Notes: generated by a model from the sequence alone, not told the origin. A stretch of 21,145 nucleotides of DNA from Gammaproteobacteria bacterium (GCA_004357505.1 SMWC01000046.1:1-21145); one strand, 5' to 3'. Shown: positions 7,191 to 15,312, numbered from the stretch's first letter. A program made the numbers and translations.

Positions 7191-8234
7191 GTGTCACTGG
7201 GTCCACTCATGATCGATCTAAAGGGCACCTCGGTCGCCGAGGAAGAACTAGCCTGGCTTAAGTCACCAGTGGTCTGTGGGGTTGTCCTCTTCGGTCGAAA
7301 CTTCGAGAGCCTGCAACAGCTGGAGCGTCTGGTCGCAGCGATTCACGCTGCGCGCGAGCCGCCGCTTCTGGTGGCAGTAGATCAGGAAGGCGGCCGTGTG
7401 CAACGCTTCGGCGAGCCCTTTACCCGGCTACCTACAATGCGAAGCCTGGGCCATCTCTACGATGAGGACATGGCGCAGGCGTTGACAGCGGCGCGAGCAT
7501 TCGGTTGGTTGATGGCAGCAGAGCTACGCGCAGTCGACGTCGATCTTAGCTTCGCGCCGGTCGTCGATCTCGATCTCGGCCTGGCCGATGTAATAGGTGA
7601 CCGCGCACTACACTCGAGTGCAACCGCCGTAAGCCAATTAGCGTCCGAATTCGCGACCGGTGCACACCAAGCAGGGATGGTCGTCACCGCCAAACATTTT
7701 CCGACGCATGCCGGCGTGGTCAGTGATACGCACACGGAATCGGCCTCTGATCCTAGGGAATTCAATGATTTATGGGACGATCTCCAGCCGTACCGGCATC
7801 TCATCAGTTCGCGGCTGGATGCGGTCATGGTGGCCCACATCAGCTTCCCCGCGGTCGATCCGCTCCCTGCGAGCTTTTCATCGTGGTGGCTCAAAGAGCA
7901 GTTGCGTAACGAGCTCGGTTTTGGCGGTGCGATTGTCTCTGATGATATCGCGATGGCCGCAGCGAACGTCGTAGGCGACTGCGCGGAACGCGCACTTAAA
8001 GCAATTGCCGCAGGCTGTGACATGATCCTGTTGTGCAACTCACCGGGAGAAATTCCGCTGGTGATCGACGCGTTGGGAGATTACCTGAGCCCCCCTTCGC
8101 AGCTGCATCTGATTCGACTTCGTGGCCAACGACGCCAGGAATGGGAAGCGCTGCGATCTTCAGCCACGTGGCGAGAGGCTCGTCGAACGATAAAGAATCT
8201 ATCCGCTACACCGCAGCTCCGACTCGAAGGCTGA
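7191..8234 (+). CDS. nagZ: Beta-N-acetylhexosaminidase (NagZ, GH3 family)
   Basis: Cytoplasmic glycosidase that removes N-acetylglucosamine from 1,6-anhydro-muropeptides during peptidoglycan recycling; its product feeds the AmpG/AmpR beta-lactamase induction route in species that have it. The 347 residues fit the family. Seen are VAVDQEGGRVQRF (61-73), IGDRAL (135-140), the Asp179/His181 pair (SDTH) that supplies the mobile acid/base, and the nucleophile Asp251 in AIVSDDIAM. The usual KHFPGHG loop reads KHFPTHA (168-174), replacing both glycines. The GTG at 7191 gives SLGPLMIDLKGT, which aligns with the start of E. coli and Pseudomonas NagZ. It lies seven bases after the YkuD gene and five bases before the hpt ATG. 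Confidence 0.93.
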   Translation: MSLGPLMIDLKGTSVAEEELAWLKSPVVCGVVLFGRNFESLQQLERLVAAIHAAREPPLLVAVDQEGGRVQRFGEPFTRLPTMRSLGHLYDEDMAQALTAARAFGWLMAAELRAVDVDLSFAPVVDLDLGLADVIGDRALHSSATAVSQLASEFATGAHQAGMVVTAKHFPTHAGVVSDTHTESASDPREFNDLWDDLQPYRHLISSRLDAVMVAHISFPAVDPLPASFSSWWLKEQLRNELGFGGAIVSDDIAMAAANVVGDCAERALKAIAAGCDMILLCNSPGEIPLVIDALGDYLSPPSQLHLIRLRGQRRQEWEALRSSATWREARRTIKNLSATPQLRLEG

Positions 8235-8239
8235 CCGGG

Positions 8240-8797
8240 ATGGGCCGCAGCGAGGCGATCGAAGAAGCACTGGCAGCGCTTAAATCCGCACGGGAAATCT
8301 GTACCGAAACGCAGGTGGCTGCGGCGATCACACGCATGGCGGAGGCAGTGACGCAAGTTGTTCAGCACGACAATCCCGTTGTGTTGGCCGTGATGCGTGG
8401 CGGTGTGTTCACTGCGACGGAACTCTGTCGCCGCCTGACATTTCCCTATCAGTTCGATTTCGTCCACGGTACACGTTACGGTGATCTCCTGACCGGGGGA
8501 GAATTGAATTGGCCCGTTCCGCCCTCAGCTAATCTTGCCGGTCGTACTGTTGTGGTAGTGGACGATATTCTCGATCGAGGGCTTACTTTGCACGCGCTGT
8601 ACGAGGCCCTACAGCAACTCGGTGTCGTGGCAATCTACTCAGCGGTCCTGGTGTCTAAAGCGGTCGGCGTATCCGCGTCCCGGCCCGAGGTTGATTTCGT
8701 CGGACTCAACGTCGATGACGTCTATGTCTTCGGCTGTGGCATGGATTACAAGGGCTACTGGCGAGGACTACCTTCGTTGTTCTCGTTGGCATCGTGA
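8240..8797 (+). CDS. hpt: Hypoxanthine-guanine phosphoribosyltransferase
   Basis: Converts hypoxanthine or guanine and PRPP to IMP or GMP (purine salvage, cytoplasm). The 185 residues form a type I phosphoribosyltransferase. The PRPP loop VVVVDDILDRGLTL is at 104-117, the purine-contacting Lys is probably Lys140, and YVFGCGMDYKGYWRG (162-176) resembles the hypoxanthine-guanine enzymes of Pseudomonas. The frame is open upstream into nagZ, but only the part from the ATG at 8240 aligns with the family. The ATG is five bases after the nagZ stop with no clear Shine-Dalgarno. It is directly followed by mtnP, whose product hypoxanthine it can salvage. A xanthine-guanine preference cannot be excluded from sequence alone. 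Confidence 0.9.
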   Translation: MGRSEAIEEALAALKSAREICTETQVAAAITRMAEAVTQVVQHDNPVVLAVMRGGVFTATELCRRLTFPYQFDFVHGTRYGDLLTGGELNWPVPPSANLAGRTVVVVDDILDRGLTLHALYEALQQLGVVAIYSAVLVSKAVGVSASRPEVDFVGLNVDDVYVFGCGMDYKGYWRGLPSLFSLAS

Positions 8798-9549
8798 TGG
8801 ATCATAACTTGGGACTTATCGTCGGCAGTGGTCTCGACTATCTCGGCCTGACGATCGCGACTCGCAGCGCTACCGAGACTCCGTTCGGACCACCGTCGAG
8901 CCCGATTCTCACAGCCTCCTTCGGTGGGTCCCCGATCGCGTGTATCGCACGCCATGGAGAGAAGCAAAGGATTCCACCTCATGCCGTGAACTATCGGGCG
9001 AACCTATGGAGCTTGTATCAACATGGTGTACGTCGCTGTCTAGCTATCAATTCGGTGGGAGCGATCGACCCCGGCTTCGAGCCCGGTGCGCTGGCGATTC
9101 CAGATCAGCTTATCGACTACACCTGGGGTCGTGAACACTCTTACTACGACGGTAGCAACGACGAACTCGATCACGTCGAGTTCTCGGAGCCATTCGATCC
9201 CGAGCTGCGTGGGCGGATCGCGGCAGCTGCGCAGGCGATCGGTTGTCCGGTTCGCGCAGGTGTCTGCGGCGTGACCCAGGGTCCGAGACTGGAGACAGCT
9301 GCGGAGATCAACCGCCTCGCGCGAGACGGGTGTGCCATGGTGGGGATGACCGCCATGCCCGAAGCAGCTTTAGCTCGGGAGCTCGGTATCGCCTATGCGG
9401 TGTGTGCCGTTGCGGTCAACCACGCCGCCGGACGGGGGCCAGGTGACACGACGATCGATGCTCAGCTTGAGCGCTACGCCAGTCTCGGCATGCAGCGCGT
9501 CGGTGCGTTGCTCGATAGGCTCGTCCCGGACCTGATTGCCATGGCATAA
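8797..9549 (+). CDS. mtnP: S-methyl-5'-thioinosine phosphorylase
   Basis: Member of the MTAP/PNP phosphorylase family. The closest relative I recognise is the Pseudomonas aeruginosa methylthioinosine phosphorylase (PA3004), which cleaves methylthioinosine with phosphate to hypoxanthine and methylthioribose 1-phosphate. The 250 residues include the phosphate-site block RHGEKQRIPPHAVNYRANLW (52-71), IDYTWGREHSYYDG, TQGPRLETAAEI and VGMTAMPEAALAREL. The N-terminal phosphate loop reads GSGLDYL rather than the more usual GGTGL. The ATG at 8797 shares one base with the hpt stop (TGATG); a GTG at 8794 would add one Met-equivalent residue. The specificity call (inosine rather than adenosine form) rests on similarity and on the neighbouring hpt. 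A methylthioadenosine deaminase would be needed elsewhere in the genome. Confidence 0.87.
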   Translation: MDHNLGLIVGSGLDYLGLTIATRSATETPFGPPSSPILTASFGGSPIACIARHGEKQRIPPHAVNYRANLWSLYQHGVRRCLAINSVGAIDPGFEPGALAIPDQLIDYTWGREHSYYDGSNDELDHVEFSEPFDPELRGRIAAAAQAIGCPVRAGVCGVTQGPRLETAAEINRLARDGCAMVGMTAMPEAALARELGIAYAVCAVAVNHAAGRGPGDTTIDAQLERYASLGMQRVGALLDRLVPDLIAMA

Positions 9550-9659
9550 GTCTGCTGTCCGGCGACGCTGTCATTCGGCTGTGATGTGTGTCCTTGATCC
9601 CCGTGCGGGGTTTCGGCCAGCATTGATCAGCTATCTCTGGGAAGGAACCCGGATCCAAA

Positions 9660-10610
9660 GTGAAGCAGCTGAGCCGCCAGATTCTGGAGCAAATTCTTGA
9701 GTTAAGCTCCGCGGGAATCGTCGTCGTGGATGCATGTGATCCTGACTTCCCGGTCGTCTACGCCAATCAGGCGTACGAACGTCGCAGTGGCTACAGCGCC
9801 GACGAGCTATTAGTAGGCCGGCGCTTGCCCTTGCTAAGCCACGGTATCCTGGGTCAGCACGACGTTGACCAGTTGCAGGCGGCGCTGGATCAGGGCGAGT
9901 CCTATGAGGCGACGTTTGTGGACTCGCATAAGGATGGGTCGAATTGGGTCAGCCAGCTGCGGGTAGAGCCTCTGTACGGCCCGCGCGGTGCGCTCAAGTT
10001 CTTCGTTTTGACGCTAGTTCCACTATCTGAAGAGAAGCGCAGCGGCGCGAACGTAGAACTTAGAATCATGCAGCGCGAGATTAAAAGGGCGCGTCAGGAG
10101 CTGGCCAAGTTGGATCGGCGAGAACCGGTCACGGGTCTGCTCCGTTATGACTACTTCCTGGAGCTTGCGGAGCGAGATTGTCGCATGGGCCGACGAAATG
10201 GACGTGACGTAGCCGTGATGCTACTCGATGTAGTTGATTTGGACGTCTACCGCCAAACGTTTGGTGCCAAAGCGGCCAATTCATGCCTACGCATGATCGC
10301 TGGGCAGGTCTCCGGTGCCCTGAGACGGTCCGCGGATCTATGCGCGCGCGCGGACGAGCACAGCCTTATCGCGTTGACACTCGGTCAAGGGATCAACGAG
10401 GTTCGCGCTCTGGCGCAGCTGATTACCGCCAATGTGTGTGGCCTGGGTCTGCACAACCCGCGCGGGCGGCATGGACGCTACATCGCAGTTCACATCGGCG
10501 TTGCGGGTGGCAAACTGAACGGAAAGTATACTCTGGAGGTCGCGATTGCCCAGGCTCGTGAGGACCTCTTATCACGGCAACCGATTCACAAAGGCGCGAT
10601 TCAAGCCTAA
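9660..10610 (+). CDS. PAS domain protein with degenerate GGDEF domain
   Basis: A 316-residue soluble protein. Residues 15-122 form a PAS domain of the LOV-like subgroup (VVYANQAYERRSGYSADELL), but the flavin-bonding GRNCRFLQ box reads GRRLPLLS, so the photoactive Cys is absent. A short coiled coil (about 128-155) leads to a GGDEF-fold domain (about 156-310). Its catalytic signature is lost: the GGDEF position reads DEHSL (232-236), the substrate-binding ND reads RQ, and GHxxGD reads GAKAAN. It is therefore unlikely to make cyclic di-GMP. It may bind a nucleotide or act through protein contacts. Start: GTG at 9660, with GGGAAGGAA starting about 20 bases upstream. No membrane segment or signal peptide is seen. 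It converges with csiV, leaving ten bases between the two stops. Confidence 0.85.
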   Translation: MKQLSRQILEQILELSSAGIVVVDACDPDFPVVYANQAYERRSGYSADELLVGRRLPLLSHGILGQHDVDQLQAALDQGESYEATFVDSHKDGSNWVSQLRVEPLYGPRGALKFFVLTLVPLSEEKRSGANVELRIMQREIKRARQELAKLDRREPVTGLLRYDYFLELAERDCRMGRRNGRDVAVMLLDVVDLDVYRQTFGAKAANSCLRMIAGQVSGALRRSADLCARADEHSLIALTLGQGINEVRALAQLITANVCGLGLHNPRGRHGRYIAVHIGVAGGKLNGKYTLEVAIAQAREDLLSRQPIHKGAIQA

Positions 10611-10620
10611 CACATAGAAG

Positions 10621-11607
10621 TTAGGCCGCCGGCGCCAGCTCTTCTGCCGGCGTCCGTGGTGCCTCCGGCTGAGGTCTGACCAGCACGAGCACGCCAAACG
10701 CCGGATGATCGAAGAAGTGTAGTTCGCCGCTGCGAGTACGACGTTGGGTATTTAGATCATACCGAGCAGGGAAACTAACTTCTTCCAGCCCGATGCTTGC
10801 GGGGACTAGAGGTTCCCCAACCGCTCGCTCGGCCTGATAGCGAAGCGCGACGGTCACGTGCAAGTATCGCCTCACATGCAGCATGATCGTCCCAAGCGGA
10901 TTGAATGTTCCTAGCAGGGACATATCGAAGGGCAATGCCTGGTCTTCGGGGAAGCCGTCCTGTACCCAACCGCCGTGAACCAAGGGCGTATAGGCATCCA
11001 GCCGCTCGAGCCGGTCGTAGGTGTCCGTCAGTTCGAGTTCCCCGGCACCGAGAAGCCGATACCAGGATTCTTCGCTAGCGCGCAGACGATCTTCGGCAGG
11101 CCCCGCGGTGAATTGCTCGGTTGCGAAGTTCTCCTGGGCATCCGTTTCCTTCGTGGCAGGTGGCTGGGAATGGTTCGCGGTAATAAGGTCCGGCTCCAGC
11201 GGTGTGACGCTGAGTGGTTGCTCCGGAAGCGCCTCAAGCTGTCCGGCTGCTACGCCCGTTTCGGTCGGGATAAGAGCGGGCCGGTCCTCATCCAGACTCA
11301 GTAATAACTCCATCAGTCGAGCCGAAACATCGGGTTCGATGCGCGAATCGGTTTGTAGCAACGTTGGGTTGAGCAGATCTAGCAGAGTACCTCGCGGCGC
11401 TTGCTCGAATCGTTCTTCTGCGGGGTCAAAATCATGGTAGGCAAAGACGATGATCTCGATCCGATACTTTAGCAGTGTCTCGCTAGCTTTTTCGGTCACG
11501 TTTAAAACGTTTTGTGAGTTTGAAACACCCTGGGCGGAGCAGACAGCCAGGAATCCGCATTGCAGCCCGAGCCAGAACGACACTCGTTTGATGGATGAGA
11601 TTCGCAT
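10621..11607 (-). CDS. csiV: CsiV family periplasmic peptidoglycan-binding protein
   Basis: A 328-residue exported protein of the CsiV family (cell shape integrity, first described in Vibrio cholerae; PF10972), usually encoded next to mfd, as here. A signal peptide is visible: SIKRVS followed by a hydrophobic core and cleavage after Ala25 (CSA|QG). Cys23 is not in a good lipobox. The conserved N-terminal strand YRIEIIVFAYHDF follows at about 48-60, then a long acidic, low-complexity middle (about 105-190). The C-terminal domain has the family block TRSGELHFFDHPAFGVLVLV. The start is the ATG at 11607-11605; there is no Shine-Dalgarno, and a perfect TATAAT ends six bases upstream. Function in this organism is inferred from the family. 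Confidence 0.88.
   Translation of the reverse strand: MRISSIKRVSFWLGLQCGFLAVCSAQGVSNSQNVLNVTEKASETLLKYRIEIIVFAYHDFDPAEERFEQAPRGTLLDLLNPTLLQTDSRIEPDVSARLMELLLSLDEDRPALIPTETGVAAGQLEALPEQPLSVTPLEPDLITANHSQPPATKETDAQENFATEQFTAGPAEDRLRASEESWYRLLGAGELELTDTYDRLERLDAYTPLVHGGWVQDGFPEDQALPFDMSLLGTFNPLGTIMLHVRRYLHVTVALRYQAERAVGEPLVPASIGLEEVSFPARYDLNTQRRTRSGELHFFDHPAFGVLVLVRPQPEAPRTPAEELAPAA
10627..10652. repeat. Inverted repeat at the csiV 3' end
   Basis: CGCCGGC (10627-10633) and GCCGGCG (10646-10652) form perfect seven-base arms with a 12-base loop, inside the last codons of csiV and just past the stop of the PAS/GGDEF gene. No T-tract follows on either strand, so it is not a standard terminator. It could slow transcripts where the two genes converge, or be a chance result of the Ala/Pro codons. 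Confidence 0.3.
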
Positions 11608-11613
11608 AGCACA

Positions 11614-11619
11614 ATTATA
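11614..11619 (-). promoter_or_regulatory. Perfect -10 hexamer for csiV
   Basis: The minus strand reads TATAAT at 11619-11614, a full consensus match, and only six bases separate it from the csiV ATG. At the usual distance the transcript would begin at or next to the A of the ATG. The -35 region is poor (three of six at 16 or 18 bases) and overlaps one arm of the inverted repeat at 11633-11662. Confidence 0.55.
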
Positions 11620-11632
11620 GCTCGCATCGGGA

Positions 11633-11662
11633 GAACGTGACGGTCACCGCGGCGTCACGTTC
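11633..11662. repeat. Perfect 10-bp inverted repeat between mfd and csiV
   Basis: GAACGTGACG (11633-11642) and CGTCACGTTC (11653-11662) are perfect complementary arms around a 10-base spacer, 30 bases after the mfd stop. No T-run follows on either strand. It may be a stabilising or terminating stem for the mfd mRNA, or an operator overlapping the -35 region of csiV. Confidence 0.65.
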
Positions 11663-11692
11663 GGTGGAGAGAACTAGCCGCTCCGGGACGGT

Positions 11693-14600
11693 TTAGGCCT
11701 CGGCGGAAGCGTCGTTTGTGGCACCGAGTCGTACCAGCAGGGTCTCTGCAGCACCGATTCGTTCTTCGTCCCGCTCCAGCGCCCAGCGAAAGCGCAGCTT
11801 GGAAGGTCCCTCGAGGCTGTAGGCCTCCGGTTGATCTTCCACCATCGCGACAAGCACGATCGGGTCGATAGTGGCGCGCTCGCCGAAGCGTAGGGTGCCG
11901 CCCCTGTTCTCCGCCTGAATCTTCGTTACACCCAGTTGTTGCGCGAGCAACTTGAGCCGGGTTAGTTCGAAAAGTGTCTGCGTCGCCGTAGGTAATAGGC
12001 CGAACCGATCGATCAGCTCGATTTGCAATTGTTTTAGGTCCGCCGCAGACAAGGCGCTCGCAATACGTTTGTAATGAACCAAACGCATGTGCACATCGGG
12101 CATGTAGTCGTCAGGGATCAGCGCGGGCAGTCCAAGTTCGATCTCCGGGCCGTGCTCCAACGGATCTTGCAGGTCAGGTTCTTGCCCCGCGCGCAACGAG
12201 GCCACGGCCCTTGCCAGTAACTCGTTATAGAGTGCGAACCCGATCGCCTGGATCTGGCCGCTTTGCTCATCACCGAGTAACTCTCCCGCCCCACGAATCT
12301 CCAAATCGTGTGTCGCGAGGATAAAGCCGGAACCCAGTTCCTCCATGGCTTCGATTGCTTCTAGTCGCTTCGTCGCGTCTGCGGTTAATAAACGCGCCGG
12401 CGGCGCAATGAGATAGGCATAGGCCTGGTGGTGGGAGCGGCCGACTCTTCCTCGCAGCTGATGAAGCTGTGCGAGTCCGAGGCGATCGGCACGGTTGATC
12501 ACGATCGTGTTGGCGGTCGGAACGTCGATACCACTCTCGATGATTGTTGTGCACACCAGCATGTTGAATCGCTGGCGGTAGAAGTCCAGCATGACACCTT
12601 CAAGTGTCCGTTCCGACATCTGTCCATGGGCGACTTCAACTGTCGCTTCCGGAAGCAGCTCTTGCAGCTTCGACGCGATCTGCTCGATGTCTTGGACTCG
12701 GTTGTGGATAAAATAAATCTGTCCGCCACGTCGAATCTCGCGTAAGACGGCTTCACGTATGGCTTGATTACTCCACTCGCCGATAAATGTTTTTATCGAC
12801 AGACGCCCAGCTGGCGGGGTTGCGATCAATGATAGATCTCGAAGTCCTCCCAGGGCCATATTGAGAGTTCTGGGAATGGGCGTTGCCGTTAGCGTGAGCA
12901 TATCGACATCGGCGCGCATTTTCTTCAGTTGCTCCTTCTGTCGAACTCCGAAGCGGTGCTCTTCGTCGATGATGACCAGTCCGAGGCGCTTGAAGTTGAT
13001 ATCGCCGCTAAATAGTTTGTGGGTACCGATAACGATATCGACCGTGCCGTCCTTCAGTCCCGACACGACTGCATCGGTGGACTTGCTGCTGCGAAAGCGA
13101 GACAAGAGCTCGACTCGCACTGGCCAGTCGGCGAAGCGATCCGAGAAGGTACGCTGATGTTGCTGGGCGAGGAGTGTCGTAGGAACCAGAACCGCCACCT
13201 GATAACCTGCATGGACAACGACGAATGCCGCCCTGAGCGCGACCTCCGTCTTGCCGAATCCGACATCACCGCAGATCACTCGATCCATCGGCCGCCTGTT
13301 CGTCAGATCGCTTAAAACTTGCTGTACCGCTTCTAGCTGATCGGTAGTCTCTTCGAACGGGAATTCGAGCGCAAAGCGCTGGTAGAAATCCTCGTTGAGT
13401 GAAAATGCAATGCCTTGCCGGGCCGCTCGTTGTGCGTAGAGACCGAGTAGCTCTGCGGCGACATCTCGCACTTGTTTCGCCGCTTTGCGCTTTGCCTTCA
13501 ACCATTGGTCCGACCCGAGGCGATGCAATGGCGCCTGCTCCGGAGACGCTCCGGTATAGCGGGTTACGAGATGTAGGTTGTAGACAGGGACGTATAATCT
13601 GTCACCGCCCGCGTATTCCAACAATAGAAACTCTGTCATCGCTTCGTCGACATCGAGTACCGACAGGCTCGTGAGTCCCTGGTAACGGCCAACGCCATAC
13701 TCCTCGTGGACCACGGGCGCACCGACCCGCAGATCTGTCAGCTCTCTGACAATGGCATCGGGGTCTCGCAGTCCTCGCCGATGTCTGCGCCGACTTCTCT
13801 GCCGGGGACGGTCAACACCGAGCTGCTCGGCGGTGATAACCTTGAGTCGCTTGTCTGGTAATGCGAGGCCTTCCTCGAGTTCGCCTACGGTAATACTCAG
13901 ACGCCGCTCGCCTGACAAAAAGTCTTGCCAACTCGATACCTCGATCGGGTCGAGTCCGCGACCGTGTAGTAGCTCAGTCAGGACTTCTCGGCGCCCGCGG
14001 GACCTAGTGACGATCAGCGTACGAACTGAGTCGTCGGCTTCCAACCAGCGAGCGATGGAATCGCGCTCACCTGCCTGGCTGGAGCTCAGTGGGTGAGCGG
14101 TACCGGCATTGAATGTGAGCGTGTTCCCGGCGGTCGGTAACTCTTTAGCGCACACCTGAATGCTAGCCCGATCACGAAGTTTTTTCTCCAGTGTCTTAGG
14201 ATTCCAGAACGCGACATCCGGGGGCAGGATCGGCCGATCCGGATCGCCGTAGAGCTGCGCATAGCGTTCCTGAACGAGCGTCCAGCCGGAATCCAGACTC
14301 TCCACGGCGTCTTCGATAAAGACAAGCAGCGCGTCGTCCGGAAGATGATCGAGTAACGAGCTCGTCGTATCGAAAAACAGCGGTAGATAATATTCGATGC
14401 CGGCAGGCAACAGCGCCGCGGATATGTCGCGGTAGACGATCGAACGATTCGGTGCTCCCGGGAGATGATCCCGGAAACGCTGCCTGAAGCCACGAATTGA
14501 ATCAGTGTCGAAGGGAAATTCTCTCGCGGGCAGGATTCGAATCTGTTCAACCTCTCCACTGGTGAGCTGGGTCTCGGGATCGAAAAGTCGCAGGCTTTCG

Positions 14601-15184
14601 ATTTCTTCATCGAACAAGTCGATGCGCACTGGGTCTTCGGCTCCGGTGGCGAATACGTCCAGCAGTGATCCTCGAACCGCAAACTCACCGGGAGCTATGA
14701 CGTTCTCGACATGCAGATAACCGTGACTGACCAGCTGTTCGCGCATGGACTGTCGGTTAAGGTGCTCGCCGACTTGGATAGATATGGAATGTGCCGCGAT
14801 ATATCCGGGCGGCGGCAGCCGAGTCAGAAGTGCCTGCGAGTTGACGACGAGAACGCCGGAGTGGCCGTGCGCGAGTTTCGATAGAGTCGCAAGTCTCTCG
14901 GCTACCAGTTCTTGCGGTGGCGAAAAGACGTCGTAGGGCAAAGTCTCGTAATCGCTAAAGCGACCGACGGTTGGGTCGCTCATAAAGAATCGTAACTCCC
15001 GTTCCAGCCGGTCAGCGGCGGCAGCCGAATTCGTCACCACGCAGAGTAGCCCCGAGTACTCGCTGGCAGCTTGTGCCACCGCAAGACTCTGTGCCGATCC
15101 GTAGAGCTGCCCCCATCGAACGCGGGAGTGTTGCGTTCCCGGCAGTCCTAGCCGGAGCAGGCCATCGTCTGGGTCCATTGGCAT
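11693..15184 (-). CDS. mfd: Transcription-repair coupling factor Mfd
   Basis: ATP-dependent translocase that pushes stalled RNA polymerase off damaged DNA and recruits UvrA. Its 1163 residues compare with 1148 in E. coli. The order is: a UvrB-like N-terminal module (about 1-350, with the UvrA-contact region), a basic Arg-rich linker near 461-472, the RNA-polymerase-interacting domain (about 487-545, GAPVVHEEYGVGRYQGL and LYVP), then two RecG-like helicase lobes. These carry Walker A GDVGFGKTE (639-647), DEEH (740-743), TATPIPRT (766-773) and the RGRVGRSHHQAYAYL segment (911-925). The C-terminal autoinhibitory domain ends at 1163. The start is the ATG at 15184, with AGG upstream; a second ATG six bases later is also well placed. 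It has a good promoter of its own. The pairing with csiV downstream is common. Confidence 0.98.
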   Translation of the reverse strand: MPMDPDDGLLRLGLPGTQHSRVRWGQLYGSAQSLAVAQAASEYSGLLCVVTNSAAAADRLERELRFFMSDPTVGRFSDYETLPYDVFSPPQELVAERLATLSKLAHGHSGVLVVNSQALLTRLPPPGYIAAHSISIQVGEHLNRQSMREQLVSHGYLHVENVIAPGEFAVRGSLLDVFATGAEDPVRIDLFDEEIESLRLFDPETQLTSGEVEQIRILPAREFPFDTDSIRGFRQRFRDHLPGAPNRSIVYRDISAALLPAGIEYYLPLFFDTTSSLLDHLPDDALLVFIEDAVESLDSGWTLVQERYAQLYGDPDRPILPPDVAFWNPKTLEKKLRDRASIQVCAKELPTAGNTLTFNAGTAHPLSSSQAGERDSIARWLEADDSVRTLIVTRSRGRREVLTELLHGRGLDPIEVSSWQDFLSGERRLSITVGELEEGLALPDKRLKVITAEQLGVDRPRQRSRRRHRRGLRDPDAIVRELTDLRVGAPVVHEEYGVGRYQGLTSLSVLDVDEAMTEFLLLEYAGGDRLYVPVYNLHLVTRYTGASPEQAPLHRLGSDQWLKAKRKAAKQVRDVAAELLGLYAQRAARQGIAFSLNEDFYQRFALEFPFEETTDQLEAVQQVLSDLTNRRPMDRVICGDVGFGKTEVALRAAFVVVHAGYQVAVLVPTTLLAQQHQRTFSDRFADWPVRVELLSRFRSSKSTDAVVSGLKDGTVDIVIGTHKLFSGDINFKRLGLVIIDEEHRFGVRQKEQLKKMRADVDMLTLTATPIPRTLNMALGGLRDLSLIATPPAGRLSIKTFIGEWSNQAIREAVLREIRRGGQIYFIHNRVQDIEQIASKLQELLPEATVEVAHGQMSERTLEGVMLDFYRQRFNMLVCTTIIESGIDVPTANTIVINRADRLGLAQLHQLRGRVGRSHHQAYAYLIAPPARLLTADATKRLEAIEAMEELGSGFILATHDLEIRGAGELLGDEQSGQIQAIGFALYNELLARAVASLRAGQEPDLQDPLEHGPEIELGLPALIPDDYMPDVHMRLVHYKRIASALSAADLKQLQIELIDRFGLLPTATQTLFELTRLKLLAQQLGVTKIQAENRGGTLRFGERATIDPIVLVAMVEDQPEAYSLEGPSKLRFRWALERDEERIGAAETLLVRLGATNDASAEA

Positions 15185-15208
15185 CCTACACCTGAGAAAT
15201 CCGGGCGA

Positions 15209-15236
15209 ATTATCCCATAGGGACCCGTGTTGTCAG
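15209..15236 (-). promoter_or_regulatory. Promoter of mfd
   Basis: On the minus strand CTGACA (15236-15231, five of six to the -35 consensus) is followed after 16 bases by GATAAT (15214-15209, five of six to the -10) with TG at the extended -10 position. The predicted start is near 15202, giving an 18-base leader that contains the AGG-rich ribosome site. This is the best complete promoter in the window. Confidence 0.7.
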
Positions 15237-15312
15237 TGCAAGGTCGTAAATGTCGCGCAGTTGCCACAGCGCTTTCGCTCGATGTGACTGCCGGAGCCTT
15301 CGGAGGACGATC

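Noticed and set aside
8033..8239. Longer reading of hpt reaching into nagZ
   Set aside because: These codons overlap the nagZ 3' end and show no phosphoribosyltransferase similarity; the ATG at 8240 fits the family.
9599..9613. Possible terminator after mtnP (CCCCGTGCGGGG then TTT)
   Set aside because: The stem is only four pairs and the T-run three bases long, too weak to call.
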